45,798 bases of DNA from Streptomyces sp. A0958. Its GTDB lineage: Bacteria > Actinomycetota > Actinomycetes > Streptomycetales > Streptomycetaceae. The DNA lies in contig NZ_SSBK01000044.1 in NCBI RefSeq assembly GCF_004795035.1, forward strand, positions 1-45,798. The letters are read 5' to 3'. This document shows, in pieces, positions 15,849 to 26,359 of this stretch. A program made the position numbers and the translations under genes. Position 1 is the stretch's first letter; each line of letters begins with the position of its first letter. The notes beneath the pieces are model-generated. The model saw only the letters and a program-made list of their open reading frames with translations, was not told where the DNA came from and ran no database searches.

Positions 15849-17005
15849 TCGGCGTGACACCGGGCGAGCACCTCCCTGGCGAGCTGGCGATAGGCCGCGG
15901 CACCGACCGAGTTGGACGCGTACGTGGTGATGGGCTCACCGGCGACCGTGGTCTCCGGGAAGCGGACCGTGCGCCCGATGACCGTGTGGTAGACGTGGTC
16001 GTCGAAGGCCTCGACGACGCGCGCCAGGACCTCACGGCTGTGCACCGTACGGGAGTCGTACATGGTGGCGAGGATGCCGTCGAGCTCCAGCTCGGGGTTG
16101 AGCCGTTCCTGGACCTTCTCGATGGTCTCCGTGAGCAGCGCCACACCGCGCAGCGCGAAGAACTCGCACTCGAGCGGCACTATCACCTTGTGCGCGGCGG
16201 TCAGCGCGTTCACGGTGAGCAGGCCGAGCGAGGGCTGACAGTCGATCACGATGTAGTCGTAGTCGGCCATCAGCGGCTTCAGTGCGCGCTGGAGCGTGGA
16301 CTCGCGGGCCACCTCGCTGACGAGCTGCACCTCGGCGGCGGAGAGGTCGATGTTGCTGGGGAGCAGGTCCATGTTGGGGACCGCGGTCTTGAGCAGGACC
16401 TCGTCGGCCGCCATGCCCCGCTCCATGAGCAGGTTGTAGACGGTGAGGTCGAGCTCCATCGGGTTGACGCCGAGGCCGACCGAGAGGGCGCCCTGCGGGT
16501 CGAAGTCGACGAGCAGGACGCGCCGTCCGTACTCCGCGAGTGCCGCGCCCAGGTTGATGGTCGACGTGGTCTTGCCGACGCCGCCCTTCTGGTTGCACAT
16601 CGCGATGATCTTCGCGGGGCCGTGGTCGGGCAGCGGGCCCGGGATCGGGAAGTAGGGCAGGGGCCGGCCGGTCGGGCCGATCCGCTCGCGGCGCTGCCGT
16701 GCGGCGTCGGGCGCGAGGGTGGCCGCGTACTCCGGGTCGGGCTCGTACTCGGCGTCGGGGTCGTAGAAGTGCCCCTGGGGCGATTCGTCGAAGTCGGCGA
16801 GGGGGGCGGTGTCCCGGCCACTCTCGTTGCCGGCCATGGCGTTCACGTGTAGGCCGTCCATCATCTGAGGGGCTGTCGTCATGAGCTGGTGGGTGGCGAA
16901 GGTGCGGACAGCGACGGAGCCGACAGCCTCCAGCCCGTTCGGGCTCTGGCCCCGTGCAGGCATCCCTGGTTGAACACCCCCGGGAGTAATTGTCGACTCA
17001 TTCAC
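15845..17005 (-). CDS. ParA/Soj-family ATPase with N-terminal extension
   Basis: A 386-residue ParA-type Walker ATPase. The deviant Walker A is KGGVGKTT (140-147); VDFDPQGALSVGLG and VIDCQPSLGLLTVNAL are the following motifs. Dimeric ParA binds DNA nonspecifically when loaded with ATP. About 130 residues precede the ATPase, acidic and proline-rich, which is long for Soj-like proteins. No parB lies nearby; instead a basic protein and scpA-scpB-rluB follow. This is the second, condensin-linked ParA known from actinobacteria rather than the oriC-linked one (established arrangement, recalled). GTG start, GGAGG 11 nt upstream. Confidence 0.88.
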   Translation of the reverse strand: MNESTITPGGVQPGMPARGQSPNGLEAVGSVAVRTFATHQLMTTAPQMMDGLHVNAMAGNESGRDTAPLADFDESPQGHFYDPDAEYEPDPEYAATLAPDAARQRRERIGPTGRPLPYFPIPGPLPDHGPAKIIAMCNQKGGVGKTTSTINLGAALAEYGRRVLLVDFDPQGALSVGLGVNPMELDLTVYNLLMERGMAADEVLLKTAVPNMDLLPSNIDLSAAEVQLVSEVARESTLQRALKPLMADYDYIVIDCQPSLGLLTVNALTAAHKVIVPLECEFFALRGVALLTETIEKVQERLNPELELDGILATMYDSRTVHSREVLARVVEAFDDHVYHTVIGRTVRFPETTVAGEPITTYASNSVGAAAYRQLAREVLARCHAE

Positions 17006-17266
17006 AAGTCGTCTTACCTCCTTGGACGTGACCAGGAAACTTATCGATAGGTCAGCGTGGCACCATGCCGACGATTGGCGACTCTATGGCGTGTCACCGG
17101 TTCGCAGCAACACAATCCGCCGGACCCGGCCCGTTGTGTCGGCAATCGAACGCCCCGCTGTCAAGGGCGCGCAACCCTCCGGGCGCACTTTTCGCGGGTG
17201 TACGAAACGGTTAAAGGGTTACGTTCGAGACGAGTCGCTCGGGGGCGCACGAGGGCCCGGCATGCC
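17006..17266. promoter_or_regulatory. Intergenic region holding the parA promoter side
   Basis: About 260 bases between parA (minus, starts 17005) and the terminator of ald. The segment closest to parA is relatively AT-rich and contains TATCGATA (17041-17048), which could lie near a minus-strand -10. I see no gene or repeat in it. Confidence 0.4.
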
Positions 17267-17300
17267 TCCGGCCGGACCTTGACGGCAAGGTCCGGCCGGA
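17267..17300 (-). terminator. Terminator hairpin downstream of ald
   Basis: Positions 17267-17281 and 17286-17300 form a perfect 15-bp stem with a 4-base loop, 30 nt past the ald stop codon on the minus strand. Confidence 0.8.
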
Positions 17301-17330
17301 CGCGCGGGGTTGACGGAGGTGATTGACCCG

Positions 17331-18455
17331 TCAGCCGATGAGAGTGCCCAGTTCGACGTGATCGAGGCCGTGCGCCTCGGCCACCTCGCGGTAAACGACC
17401 TGTCCGTCATGGGTGTTGAGGCCCTTGGCGAGCGCCGCATCCCGGCGCAGGGCGTCCGCCCAGCCCCGGTTCGCGAGCTCCACGATGTAGGGCAGCGTCG
17501 CGTTGGTGAGGGCGTACGTCGAGGTGTTGGGCACCGCGCCGGGCATGTTCGCGACGCAGTAGAAGACCGAGTCGTGGACCATGAAGGTCGGCTCGGCGTG
17601 CGTCGTCGGGTGGGAGTCCTCGAAGCAACCACCCTGATCAATTGCAATGTCGACAAGTACACTTCCGGGCTTCATCCTGGCGACGAGCTCGTTGGTGACC
17701 AGCTTCGGGGCCTTGGCGCCGGGGATCAGCACGGCACCGACGACGAGGTCCGCCTCGACGACGGCCTTCTCCAGTTCGAAGGCATTGGAGACGACCGTCT
17801 GCACCTTGGTGCCGAAGATGCGGTCGGCCTCGCGGAGCTTGTTGATGTCCTTGTCGAGCAGCGTGACGTGGAAGCCGAGACCGACGGCGATCTGGGTCGC
17901 GTTCCAGCCGGAGACGCCGCCGCCGATGACGACGGCGCGGCCGGCCGCCGTACCGGGGACGCCGCCGGGCAGCACGCCTCGGCCGCCGGCCGAGCGCATC
18001 AGGTGGTAGGCGCCGACCTGCGGGGCCAGCCGCCCCGCGACCTCGGACATCGGGGCGAGCAGCGGCAGGGCGCGGTTCGCCGTCTCGACGGTCTCGTAGG
18101 CGATGGCCGTCGTGCCGGACTCCAGCAGCGCGTCCGTACAGGCGCGGGAGGCGGCGAGGTGCAGGTACGTGAAGAGGGTCTGACCCTTGCGGAGGCGGTG
18201 GTACTCCTCGGCGACCGGCTCCTTGACCTTGAGCAGCAGGTCGGCGGCGGCCCAGACCTCGTCGGCCGTGGGCAGGATCTCCGCCCCGGCCGCGACGTAC
18301 TCCTCGTCCGTGATCGAGGAGCCCGCTCCGGCGCTCCGCTCCACGACGACCTGGTGGCCGTGGCGGACCAGCTCATGCACTCCGGCGGGCGTGATCGCCA
18401 CGCGGAACTCGTTGTTCTTGACTTCGCGGGGAATGCCGACCTTCACGTCGATCAC
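17331..18455 (-). CDS. ald: Alanine dehydrogenase
   Basis: A 374-residue NAD-dependent alanine dehydrogenase (alanine to pyruvate and ammonium, reversible). KVGIPREVKNNEFRVA opens the protein. LLKVKEP and TYLHLAA carry the expected catalytic Lys and His. VVIGGGVSGWNATQIAVGLG is the NAD fold. GTG 18455 (VIDVKV) was chosen by family length; GTG 18446 is also possible and has better spacing from AAGGA. It is monocistronic, with a hairpin terminator. Function in nitrogen and carbon balance is established for the family. Confidence 0.93.
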   Translation of the reverse strand: MIDVKVGIPREVKNNEFRVAITPAGVHELVRHGHQVVVERSAGAGSSITDEEYVAAGAEILPTADEVWAAADLLLKVKEPVAEEYHRLRKGQTLFTYLHLAASRACTDALLESGTTAIAYETVETANRALPLLAPMSEVAGRLAPQVGAYHLMRSAGGRGVLPGGVPGTAAGRAVVIGGGVSGWNATQIAVGLGFHVTLLDKDINKLREADRIFGTKVQTVVSNAFELEKAVVEADLVVGAVLIPGAKAPKLVTNELVARMKPGSVLVDIAIDQGGCFEDSHPTTHAEPTFMVHDSVFYCVANMPGAVPNTSTYALTNATLPYIVELANRGWADALRRDAALAKGLNTHDGQVVYREVAEAHGLDHVELGTLIG

Positions 18456-18588
18456 GGTCCTTGGCTCAGAGGGTAATCCGGGCATAGCGACACATTTAAG
18501 GGTAGATGCGTCACTAGGGAGACACCGCGAACTGACGCGGTAGAGCCAGTTTAATGAAGGGTTTCCCGCTGTCTAGCCTTACAAAGCA

Positions 18589-20652
18589 TTAACTTTTAGT
18601 CGCTGTGCCACGGGTTTCGTAGGTCGCGCTCTCCTCGCCCAGCAATCTGTCGGCCGCCCCCCTGTGCAGCCTGGCGGCCGCCGGGTCGCCGAGACGGTCG
18701 AGGGTGTCGGCGAGCCGGAGCTCCAGCGCGGCCTGCAGCCGTACGTCCTTGGCCCGCCGCGCCCACTCCACCGCCTCCCGGCAGGTCTGCAGCGACTCCT
18801 GCGGCCGACCCGCGTACTCCTGGACCCGGGCCATCTCGCTGAGCGCCCGCGCCTGGGCGGGCAGGTCACCGAGCCTGCGGTGGCCGGCCGCGGCGGCCCG
18901 CCAGTTGCGCAGCGCCTCCCCGTACCGCCCGGCGTAGGTGTGGACGGTGCCGAGGCGCCCGTAGAGCCGCGCCGCGTCGGCCCGCTCGCCCTGGGTGAGG
19001 CGCTGGGCGAGCGCCCGGCCGTACCAGTCTGAGGCCCGGTGGTAGTCCCCCAGCTCGGCATGGGCGCCGCCCACGGATTCCATGGCCCGTCCGGTGGCGT
19101 ACAGGTCCTTCGCCGCACGCCCGGCGTCCAGCGCCTCGCGGTAGCGGGCCAGCGCCTCCCTGGTCCTGCCGGTCCCGGCGTCCAGGTCGGCGAGGTTGAG
19201 CAGGGCCGCCGCCCGCTCGCGGGGCAGGTCGCGCCGCTCGGCGACGGCCAGCACCAGCCCGTGCAAGGCGTAGAGATCGGGCGCGGCGGCGTCGGTGCCC
19301 TCGTGCACGGCCAGCGCCCGTACCAGCGCGGCCACCAGCCGGCGCGCGAGTGTGTCGAGCTCGCCGTCCTCGACGGCGATCCGGGCGGACGCCAGCAGCG
19401 CGGGCCTGCGGACGCGCAGCCAGGCGGCGGCCGCCTCCGGGTTGGGGAAGCGCAGCGAGCGCGGCAGTCCGGCGAGCTTGCGCCGGGACGGGGAGCCCTC
19501 GGGGTCGGTGACCGCCCGGCAGGACTGGAGCAGCCGCACGGTGCGCTCCAGCATCCGGGCGCGGGCGAGCTGGATCTCGGCCGGGCGGTCCCGGTCCTCC
19601 AGGAGCGCCCGCAGCAGCGCGGCGAGGCAGCCGGGCACCTCGTACTGCGGCTCGTCGGCGCCGTCGCCGCGCAGCAGGCCCAGCGCCACGAAGTCGTCGA
19701 GGGTGGTCCGGGCGGCCGAGACGGAGCAGCCGGCCAGCGCGGAGGCGGTGTGGGCGTCGGCGAGCCCGGCGGGGGCGAGGGAGAGCAGACGCAGTATCCG
19801 GGCGGCGGTGGGCGGCAGCGAGTCGTGGACGAGGCGGAAGGCGCGGGTCAGCGGGCGGGAGCCGGCGGGCTGCTCGGCGTCGTTCGGCAGTTCGCGCAAC
19901 CGCCGCCGGGCGTCGGCCACGGAGGCGGTCGGGCGGGCGGCGAGCCAGCCCCCGATCATGACCAGCGCGGCCGGCTGCCCGCCGCACTCCTCGGCCAGCG
20001 TCTGGGCGGTCAGCGGGTCGACGGTGATCCTGACCTGGCCGATGGCGCGGCCGAGGAGCTGGACGGCGGAGCCCGCGTCCAGGCCGCCGATGGTGCAGGG
20101 CCGGACGCCGGGGATGCCCGTCAGCGGGCCCTCGGAGGTCGCGACGACCAGGCAGCCCGGGTTGTCCGGGAGCAGCGGGTCGACCTGTTCGGCGTCCGGG
20201 GCGTCGTCCAGCAGGAGCAGGACCCGGCGTACGGCGAGGGCCTCGCGGACCATCTCGGACAGTTCGTCCGCGTCGGCGCCGGGCGGTCCCGCCACGTCGA
20301 GCCCGGCGAGGAGTTCGCGGGCGGCGCGTTCGGTGGGGACGGGGGTGCCGCCGCTCTCGGTGAGCCGGACGCGCAGCAGCCCGTCGGGGTAGTCGCCGGT
20401 TTCGAGGAGCCGGCGGGTGAGTTCCTCCGCCAGCGCGGTGCGTCCGGAGCCGGGGCGGCCGGCGATCAGGAGGACCCGGGCGCGGGCGCTCCCGCGACCG
20501 GCCATGGTGTCGAGCCCGGCGCGCTCGATGTCGTCGCGCAGTTCCTTCAACTCGCGTTCGCGGCCGAAGAATCGGGCCGGTTCGCAGGCGGCAGGCTCCT
20601 CGGTCCCCGCTGCCTCGGCCGGGCCGCTGGTGTCCACCGCCTGATCCGTCAC
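18589..20652 (-). CDS. P-loop ATPase with TPR repeats, AfsR-like regulator without SARP domain
   Basis: A 687-residue STAND-type protein. ARFFGRERELKELRDDI marks the start of the ATPase. The P-loop reads GRPGSGRTA, with Arg where Lys is usual, and RRVLLLLDDAPD is Walker B. The region to about residue 400 has NB-ARC/winged-helix character. The C-terminal third is a series of TPR units (for example DYHRASDWYGRAL, RYGEALRNWRAAAAGHRRLG). It resembles AfsR minus its DNA-binding domain, so a scaffold or signal-transduction role is likely. GTG start with GGAG 8 nt upstream. Stop is TAA. Confidence 0.8.
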   Translation of the reverse strand: MTDQAVDTSGPAEAAGTEEPAACEPARFFGRERELKELRDDIERAGLDTMAGRGSARARVLLIAGRPGSGRTALAEELTRRLLETGDYPDGLLRVRLTESGGTPVPTERAARELLAGLDVAGPPGADADELSEMVREALAVRRVLLLLDDAPDAEQVDPLLPDNPGCLVVATSEGPLTGIPGVRPCTIGGLDAGSAVQLLGRAIGQVRITVDPLTAQTLAEECGGQPAALVMIGGWLAARPTASVADARRRLRELPNDAEQPAGSRPLTRAFRLVHDSLPPTAARILRLLSLAPAGLADAHTASALAGCSVSAARTTLDDFVALGLLRGDGADEPQYEVPGCLAALLRALLEDRDRPAEIQLARARMLERTVRLLQSCRAVTDPEGSPSRRKLAGLPRSLRFPNPEAAAAWLRVRRPALLASARIAVEDGELDTLARRLVAALVRALAVHEGTDAAAPDLYALHGLVLAVAERRDLPRERAAALLNLADLDAGTGRTREALARYREALDAGRAAKDLYATGRAMESVGGAHAELGDYHRASDWYGRALAQRLTQGERADAARLYGRLGTVHTYAGRYGEALRNWRAAAAGHRRLGDLPAQARALSEMARVQEYAGRPQESLQTCREAVEWARRAKDVRLQAALELRLADTLDRLGDPAAARLHRGAADRLLGEESATYETRGTATKS

Positions 20653-20760
20653 GGGCCACGCTCCACTTCGCTGCACGCGTCGCCCTGCGGGACTCCGGTC
20701 AGGGCATTCAGAGCGTAGTTCAGGCGGGTGGTCGAACCGGGTGGAGCGCGACCCGAACAT

Positions 20761-20795
20761 CCCCCGATCGGATCAGCATTTTTTACGATTGGGGG
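20761..20795. other. Imperfect hairpin in the promoter region of the P-loop/TPR gene
   Basis: Positions 20761-20770 and 20786-20795 pair over 10 bp with one G-U, around an A/T-rich 15-base loop. It lies about 110 bp upstream of the start at 20652 and 41 bp downstream of the Nudix gene. It may be an operator or a weak terminator; no U-tract follows. Confidence 0.35.
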
Positions 20796-20835
20796 ATGCG
20801 TGGGAGTGACCGAGGGGGGAGTTCGAAGACGGGCC

Positions 20836-21456
20836 CTAGAAGGGCCGGGCCGGCCAGGGGGCGTCGGCGGGACGCAGCGAGTCGACGCCGTCGCCCGCGA
20901 GGACCGCGGCGAGCGAGAGCACGCCCACGACCAGGCAGCTGTTGTGCAGGTCCCCGGCGAGCGCCCCCCGCACCAGGTCCGGGAGCGGCACCCGGGCCAG
21001 CTCCATGTCGGCCTCCTCGTCGGCGACCTCGAAGCGCTCGCCGACGGCCTCGGAGACGTTCCGGGCGAGGAAGATCCGTACGGCTTCGTCGGAGCCGCCG
21101 GGCGAGGTGTAGATGTCGGTCAGCACCCGCCAGTCCTCGGCCTTGACGTACGCCTCCTCGTACAGCTCGCGCTGTGCGGCGTGCAGCGGGTTCTCGCCCG
21201 GTACGTCGAGCAGCCCGGCCGGGATCTCCCACAGCTTGTGGCGCACCGGGTGGCGGTACTGGCGCAGGACGAGGACGCGGCCCTCGTCGTCCAGCGCGAG
21301 GACGGCGACCGAACCGGGGTGGACCTGGTAGTCGCGGTGCGCGACCGATCCGTCGGGCATCTCGACGTCATCGGTGCGGACGCTGGTCTTCTTGCCCCGG
21401 AACGGGGTCGCGGTCGCGCTGACCCGCCATTCCTCGGGCGTGTCCTGGAAACCCAT
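20836..21456 (-). CDS. ADP-ribose pyrophosphatase-type Nudix hydrolase
   Basis: A 206-residue Nudix enzyme. VLVLRQYRHPVRHKLWEIPAGLLDVPGENP leads into the Nudix box GLLDVPGE...QRELYEEAYV; the last Gly of the consensus is Ala. The EIPAG segment is typical of ADP-ribose pyrophosphatases that split ADP-ribose into AMP and ribose 5-phosphate. It follows pyrG, as in other streptomycetes. ATG start with GGGAGGA 5 nt upstream. A strong terminator between pyrG and this gene suggests its own promoter or readthrough control. Confidence 0.88.
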   Translation of the reverse strand: MGFQDTPEEWRVSATATPFRGKKTSVRTDDVEMPDGSVAHRDYQVHPGSVAVLALDDEGRVLVLRQYRHPVRHKLWEIPAGLLDVPGENPLHAAQRELYEEAYVKAEDWRVLTDIYTSPGGSDEAVRIFLARNVSEAVGERFEVADEEADMELARVPLPDLVRGALAGDLHNSCLVVGVLSLAAVLAGDGVDSLRPADAPWPARPF

Positions 21457-21475
21457 CTGCGTCCTCCCACGAAAA

Positions 21476-21528
21476 ACGGTTGACCGGGGCCCGCGTCCTG
21501 CGTTCGGACGCGCGCCCCGGTCAACCGT
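21476..21528 (-). terminator. Intrinsic terminator after pyrG
   Basis: Arms 21476-21490 and 21514-21528 pair perfectly over 15 bp, and the loop holds a second 6-bp stem (21493-21498 with 21507-21512). On the minus strand it is followed by five T residues, a classical intrinsic terminator. It sits only 20 nt before the start of the downstream Nudix gene. Confidence 0.88.
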
Positions 21529-21547
21529 AACGCCTGCGGACGTGCCG

Positions 21548-23221
<1,674 letters not shown>

Positions 23222-23624
23222 AGCCAAAGGGGGCTCCCGTGGTCGCGATCGTGAGGTGCGTGCCGGCGTTGCCGTCCGGAGATTCCGGAGATGCCGTCGC
23301 TGCGGTTCGGGGGCCTCGTCTGCTCTCGCCGACGACCACCGGTCCACGGGCTACCAGGGTAACAGCGACAGGGGGAGACCGCTTCCGGCCACCCGGTGCG
23401 TGAGCGCCCGGCGATCCCCTCGCGTCCCTCGTACCCCACTCGATCGGGTCAGCCCAGTTCGCGAGAGGGGCGCGCGGACCCCCCGGGTGCGTCGTATCCT
23501 GCTCGGACACTCGCTCGGGCGAGGTAGGAGCTCGCAGGTTCCCCCACAACAACCCCTTGCAACGACCTCTTGACCCGCAGTAAGCGCCCCACGGGGCGAC
23601 ATGGCCGTTCGACTGGAGATGCAC
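23222..23624. promoter_or_regulatory. Divergent promoter region between pyrG and the GH15 gene
   Basis: About 400 bases between divergent start codons. TCCGGAGA occurs twice here, starting at 23275 and 23284, 9 bp apart, the same octamer that is tandemly repeated at 12131-12169. I see no protein gene: the open frames have no ribosome site and poor codon bias. Confidence 0.45.
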
Positions 23625-25427
23625 GTGGCCGGGCGCATCGAGGATTACGCACTCATCGGAGACATGCAGACCGCCGCCCTGGTCTGCCGGGACGGCACAG
23701 CCGACTGGCTGTGCCTGCCCCGCTTCGATTCACACGCCATTTTCGCGGGGCTGCTGGGCACCGAGGAACACGGATTCTGGCGCCTGGGGCCGGCCCGCCC
23801 CGAGGGCGCGGAGCCGCCCTCGGCCGACCGCCGCCGCTACCGCGGGGACTCACTGATCCTCGAATCGGAGTGGGACACGCCACGCGGCACGGTCAGAGTG
23901 ACCGACTTCATGCCGCCGCGCGACGGCGCGCCGCAGCTGATCCGGATCGTGGAGGGCGTCAGCGGCCGGGTTCCGATGCGCTCGGAGCTGCGGATGCGGT
24001 TCAGCTACGGGCGGGTCACCCCCTGGGTGCACAAGGTGGACACCCGTACGGTCGCCGTCGCCGGCCCGGACTCGGTCTGGCTGGACACCACGGCCGACAC
24101 CTACGGCGAGAACCTGACCACTTACTCGGACTTCACCGTCGCCCCCGGTGACCGGATCGCGTTCACCATCAGCTGGCAGCCCTCGCACCACGAGCCGCCC
24201 GCGCTCGCGGACCCGGAGGGTTCGCTGGAGGCGACCGCGGACTTCTGGCGCGAGTGGGTCGAGCAGTGTACGTACCACGGGCCCTACCGCGAGGCCGTGG
24301 TCCGCTCGCTGATCACGCTGAAGGCCCTCACGTACGCGCCGACCGGCGGCATCGTCGCCGCGCCGACCACCTCGCTGCCCGAGGACATCGGCGGCTCCCG
24401 CAACTGGGACTACCGCTACACCTGGCTGCGCGACGCCGCGATCACCCTGTCCTCGCTGCTGCGCACCGGCTACCGCGAGGAGGCCCGCGCCTGGCGCGAG
24501 TGGCTGCTGCGCGCGGTCGCGGGCGACCCGGAGAACCTGCAGATCATGTACGGGATCGCGGGCGAACGGGAGCTGGGCGAGGCCGAGCTGGAGTGGCTGC
24601 CGGGCTACGAGAACTCCGCCCCGGTCCGGGTCGGCAACGGGGCCGCGGGCCAGCTACAGCTGGACGTGTACGGCGAGGTCACCGAGGCGCTGCACCTCGC
24701 GCACATGACGGGCCTGGCCCGCAACGACTACGCCACCGGGCTCCAGCTCAAGCTGATCGAGTACCTGGAGAAGCACTGGGGCGAGCCGGACGAGGGCATC
24801 TGGGAGGTGCGCGGGCCGCGCCGGCACTTCGTGCACTCCAAGGTGATGGCCTGGGTCGCCGTCGACCGGACCATCAAGCTCATCGAGTCCGGCGACGCGG
24901 AAGGGCCGCTGGAGCGGTTGCGCGGGCTGCGCGACGACATCCACCGCGACGTCTGCGAGCGGGGTTACGACAAGGAGCGCAACACCTTCACCCAGTCGTA
25001 CGGGTCGAAGGAGCTGGACGCCTCCCTCCTGCTGATCCCGCAGATGGGCTTCCTGCCCCCCGACGACAAGCGGGTCATCGGCACGATCGAGGCGATCCAG
25101 CGGGAGCTGTCCACGGAGGACGGCTTCGTGCTCCGGTATCCCACCGCGGGCGACGACGCGGGTGTGGACGGCCTGGAGGGCGACGAGGGCGCGTTCCTGG
25201 CCTGCTCGTTCTGGCTGGCGGACGACCTCGCGATGATCGGCCGGGTCGACGAGGCCCGCCGGCTCTTCGAGAAGCTGCTGTCCCTGCGCAACGACCTGGG
25301 CCTGCTGGCCGAGGAGTGGGACGCGCGCCAGCAGCGCCAGGTGGGCAACTTCCCGCAGGCCTTCAGCCACGTGCCGCTGATCGACACGGCCCTGCGGCTG
25401 ACGGCGAGCGGGGCGTACGTGGGCTGA
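23625..25427 (+). CDS. Glycoside hydrolase family 15 protein (glucoamylase/trehalase-like)
   Basis: A 600-residue GH15 protein. The N-terminal beta-sandwich (AGRIEDYALIGDMQTAALVCRDG) is followed by the (alpha/alpha)6 barrel with SRNWDYRYTWLRDAAITL, ELEWLPGYENSAPVRVGNGA and EEWDARQQRQVGNFPQAFSH. The second and third hold the glutamates expected to act as general acid and base. Actinobacterial relatives include trehalases, so the substrate is open. No signal peptide, so it acts inside the cell. GTG 23625 was chosen for GGAG 6 nt upstream; ATG 23601 is an alternative. Confidence 0.88.
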   Translation: MAGRIEDYALIGDMQTAALVCRDGTADWLCLPRFDSHAIFAGLLGTEEHGFWRLGPARPEGAEPPSADRRRYRGDSLILESEWDTPRGTVRVTDFMPPRDGAPQLIRIVEGVSGRVPMRSELRMRFSYGRVTPWVHKVDTRTVAVAGPDSVWLDTTADTYGENLTTYSDFTVAPGDRIAFTISWQPSHHEPPALADPEGSLEATADFWREWVEQCTYHGPYREAVVRSLITLKALTYAPTGGIVAAPTTSLPEDIGGSRNWDYRYTWLRDAAITLSSLLRTGYREEARAWREWLLRAVAGDPENLQIMYGIAGERELGEAELEWLPGYENSAPVRVGNGAAGQLQLDVYGEVTEALHLAHMTGLARNDYATGLQLKLIEYLEKHWGEPDEGIWEVRGPRRHFVHSKVMAWVAVDRTIKLIESGDAEGPLERLRGLRDDIHRDVCERGYDKERNTFTQSYGSKELDASLLLIPQMGFLPPDDKRVIGTIEAIQRELSTEDGFVLRYPTAGDDAGVDGLEGDEGAFLACSFWLADDLAMIGRVDEARRLFEKLLSLRNDLGLLAEEWDARQQRQVGNFPQAFSHVPLIDTALRLTASGAYVG

Positions 25428-25486
25428 CGGCGGTGTGGGATGATCCCGTTCCCCGTGTCGGAGTCCGCGCGGGGATGTCATAGCCG

Positions 25487-25500
25487 TGTCGGATGCGACA
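25487..25500. repeat. Possible left end of a Tn7-like element (TGTCG...CGACA)
   Basis: TGTCG-GATG-CGACA lies 60 bp after the GH15 gene and 130 bp before the tnsA-like pseudogene. Transposons with TnsB-type transposases start with TGT, and TGTCGGA also occurs 30 bp further left. This is a candidate only; no right end was found. Confidence 0.3.
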
Positions 25501-25631
25501 GGTGAGCGGGATTCATGCCTCTAACTCAAGTAGTTCCACTCTTCGTGTACCGGACCGTCCCTGGCCGGGGCAGGACCCCAGCGTTCGGCGGCTGGCGAGG
25601 CTGCCTGGAGAAACGCGGGGTTGGTGGTCCG

Positions 25632-26359
25632 ATGGGTACAGCGGTGGCCGCGCCGGTACGGCTGAGTGTCCGGCGTGGTGACGAGTCCGTGGTGGAGGAC
25701 CTGGAGTGGCCATCGGTGCCGCTCGGGCTGCTGCGGCAGGCCCGGCCGTGGCGGACGTTCCGCTGGTTCAAGGGGCAGCAGCACTATTCGGGCACGTATT
25801 GGTCGGCGACCGTGGGCGATCATGTGATCTACGAGTCGCGGCTGGAGCTGGGGCGGCTGTTGTTCGCCGGCTTCGCTCCCGAGGTGCGGCAAATCGTCGC
25901 CCAGCCGTTCCTGCTCAAGGCCGGCGTTGATGGCAAGGTCCGCAAGCACATCCCGGACTATCTGCTGCTGACGGATGACGGTCCGGTGGTCGTGGACGTC
26001 AACCGCGGCACCGACTTGAGAAGCCGGAAGTCGCTTTCACCTTCGCCTGGACGCAGGAGGCCGTGACTTCGCGCGGGTGGCAGTACGAGGTGTGGAGCGA
26101 GCCGGATCCGCACGTGCTGGAAAACGTCCGGTTCCTGGCCGGCTACCGCCGCGCCTGGCTGTTCGACCCTGACCTGGTGGCCGCGCTGCGGGCGGTGGAC
26201 CTGGACGGGATGTCGCTGGGCGACGCCTTCCGGCTGCGGCCGGAGTGTCCCCGGCCGCTGGTGAAGTCGGCGGTGCTGTACCTGCTGTGGTCCGGGCATG
26301 TGACGACCGCGCTGGACCGGCCGTTGAGCACAGGCCACGTGTTGCGGAGGGCAGCATGA
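25632..26359 (+). pseudogene. TnsA-like transposon endonuclease, frameshifted
   Basis: The reading frame from ATG 25632 matches actinobacterial TnsA-like endonucleases: YESRLELGRLLFAG with E68, HIPDYLLLTDDGPVVVDV with D109, then a frame change. Sequence in another frame (EKPEVAFTFAWTQEAVTSRGW... to LSTGHVLRRAA) continues the protein to 26359. Adding one base near 26002-26003 restores an unbroken protein, and would turn VDVN into VDVK, the catalytic lysine position. So this looks like a single-base deletion in the active site. The coding end overlaps the next start by 4 nt (ATGA), the usual tnsA-tnsB arrangement. Confidence 0.75.
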
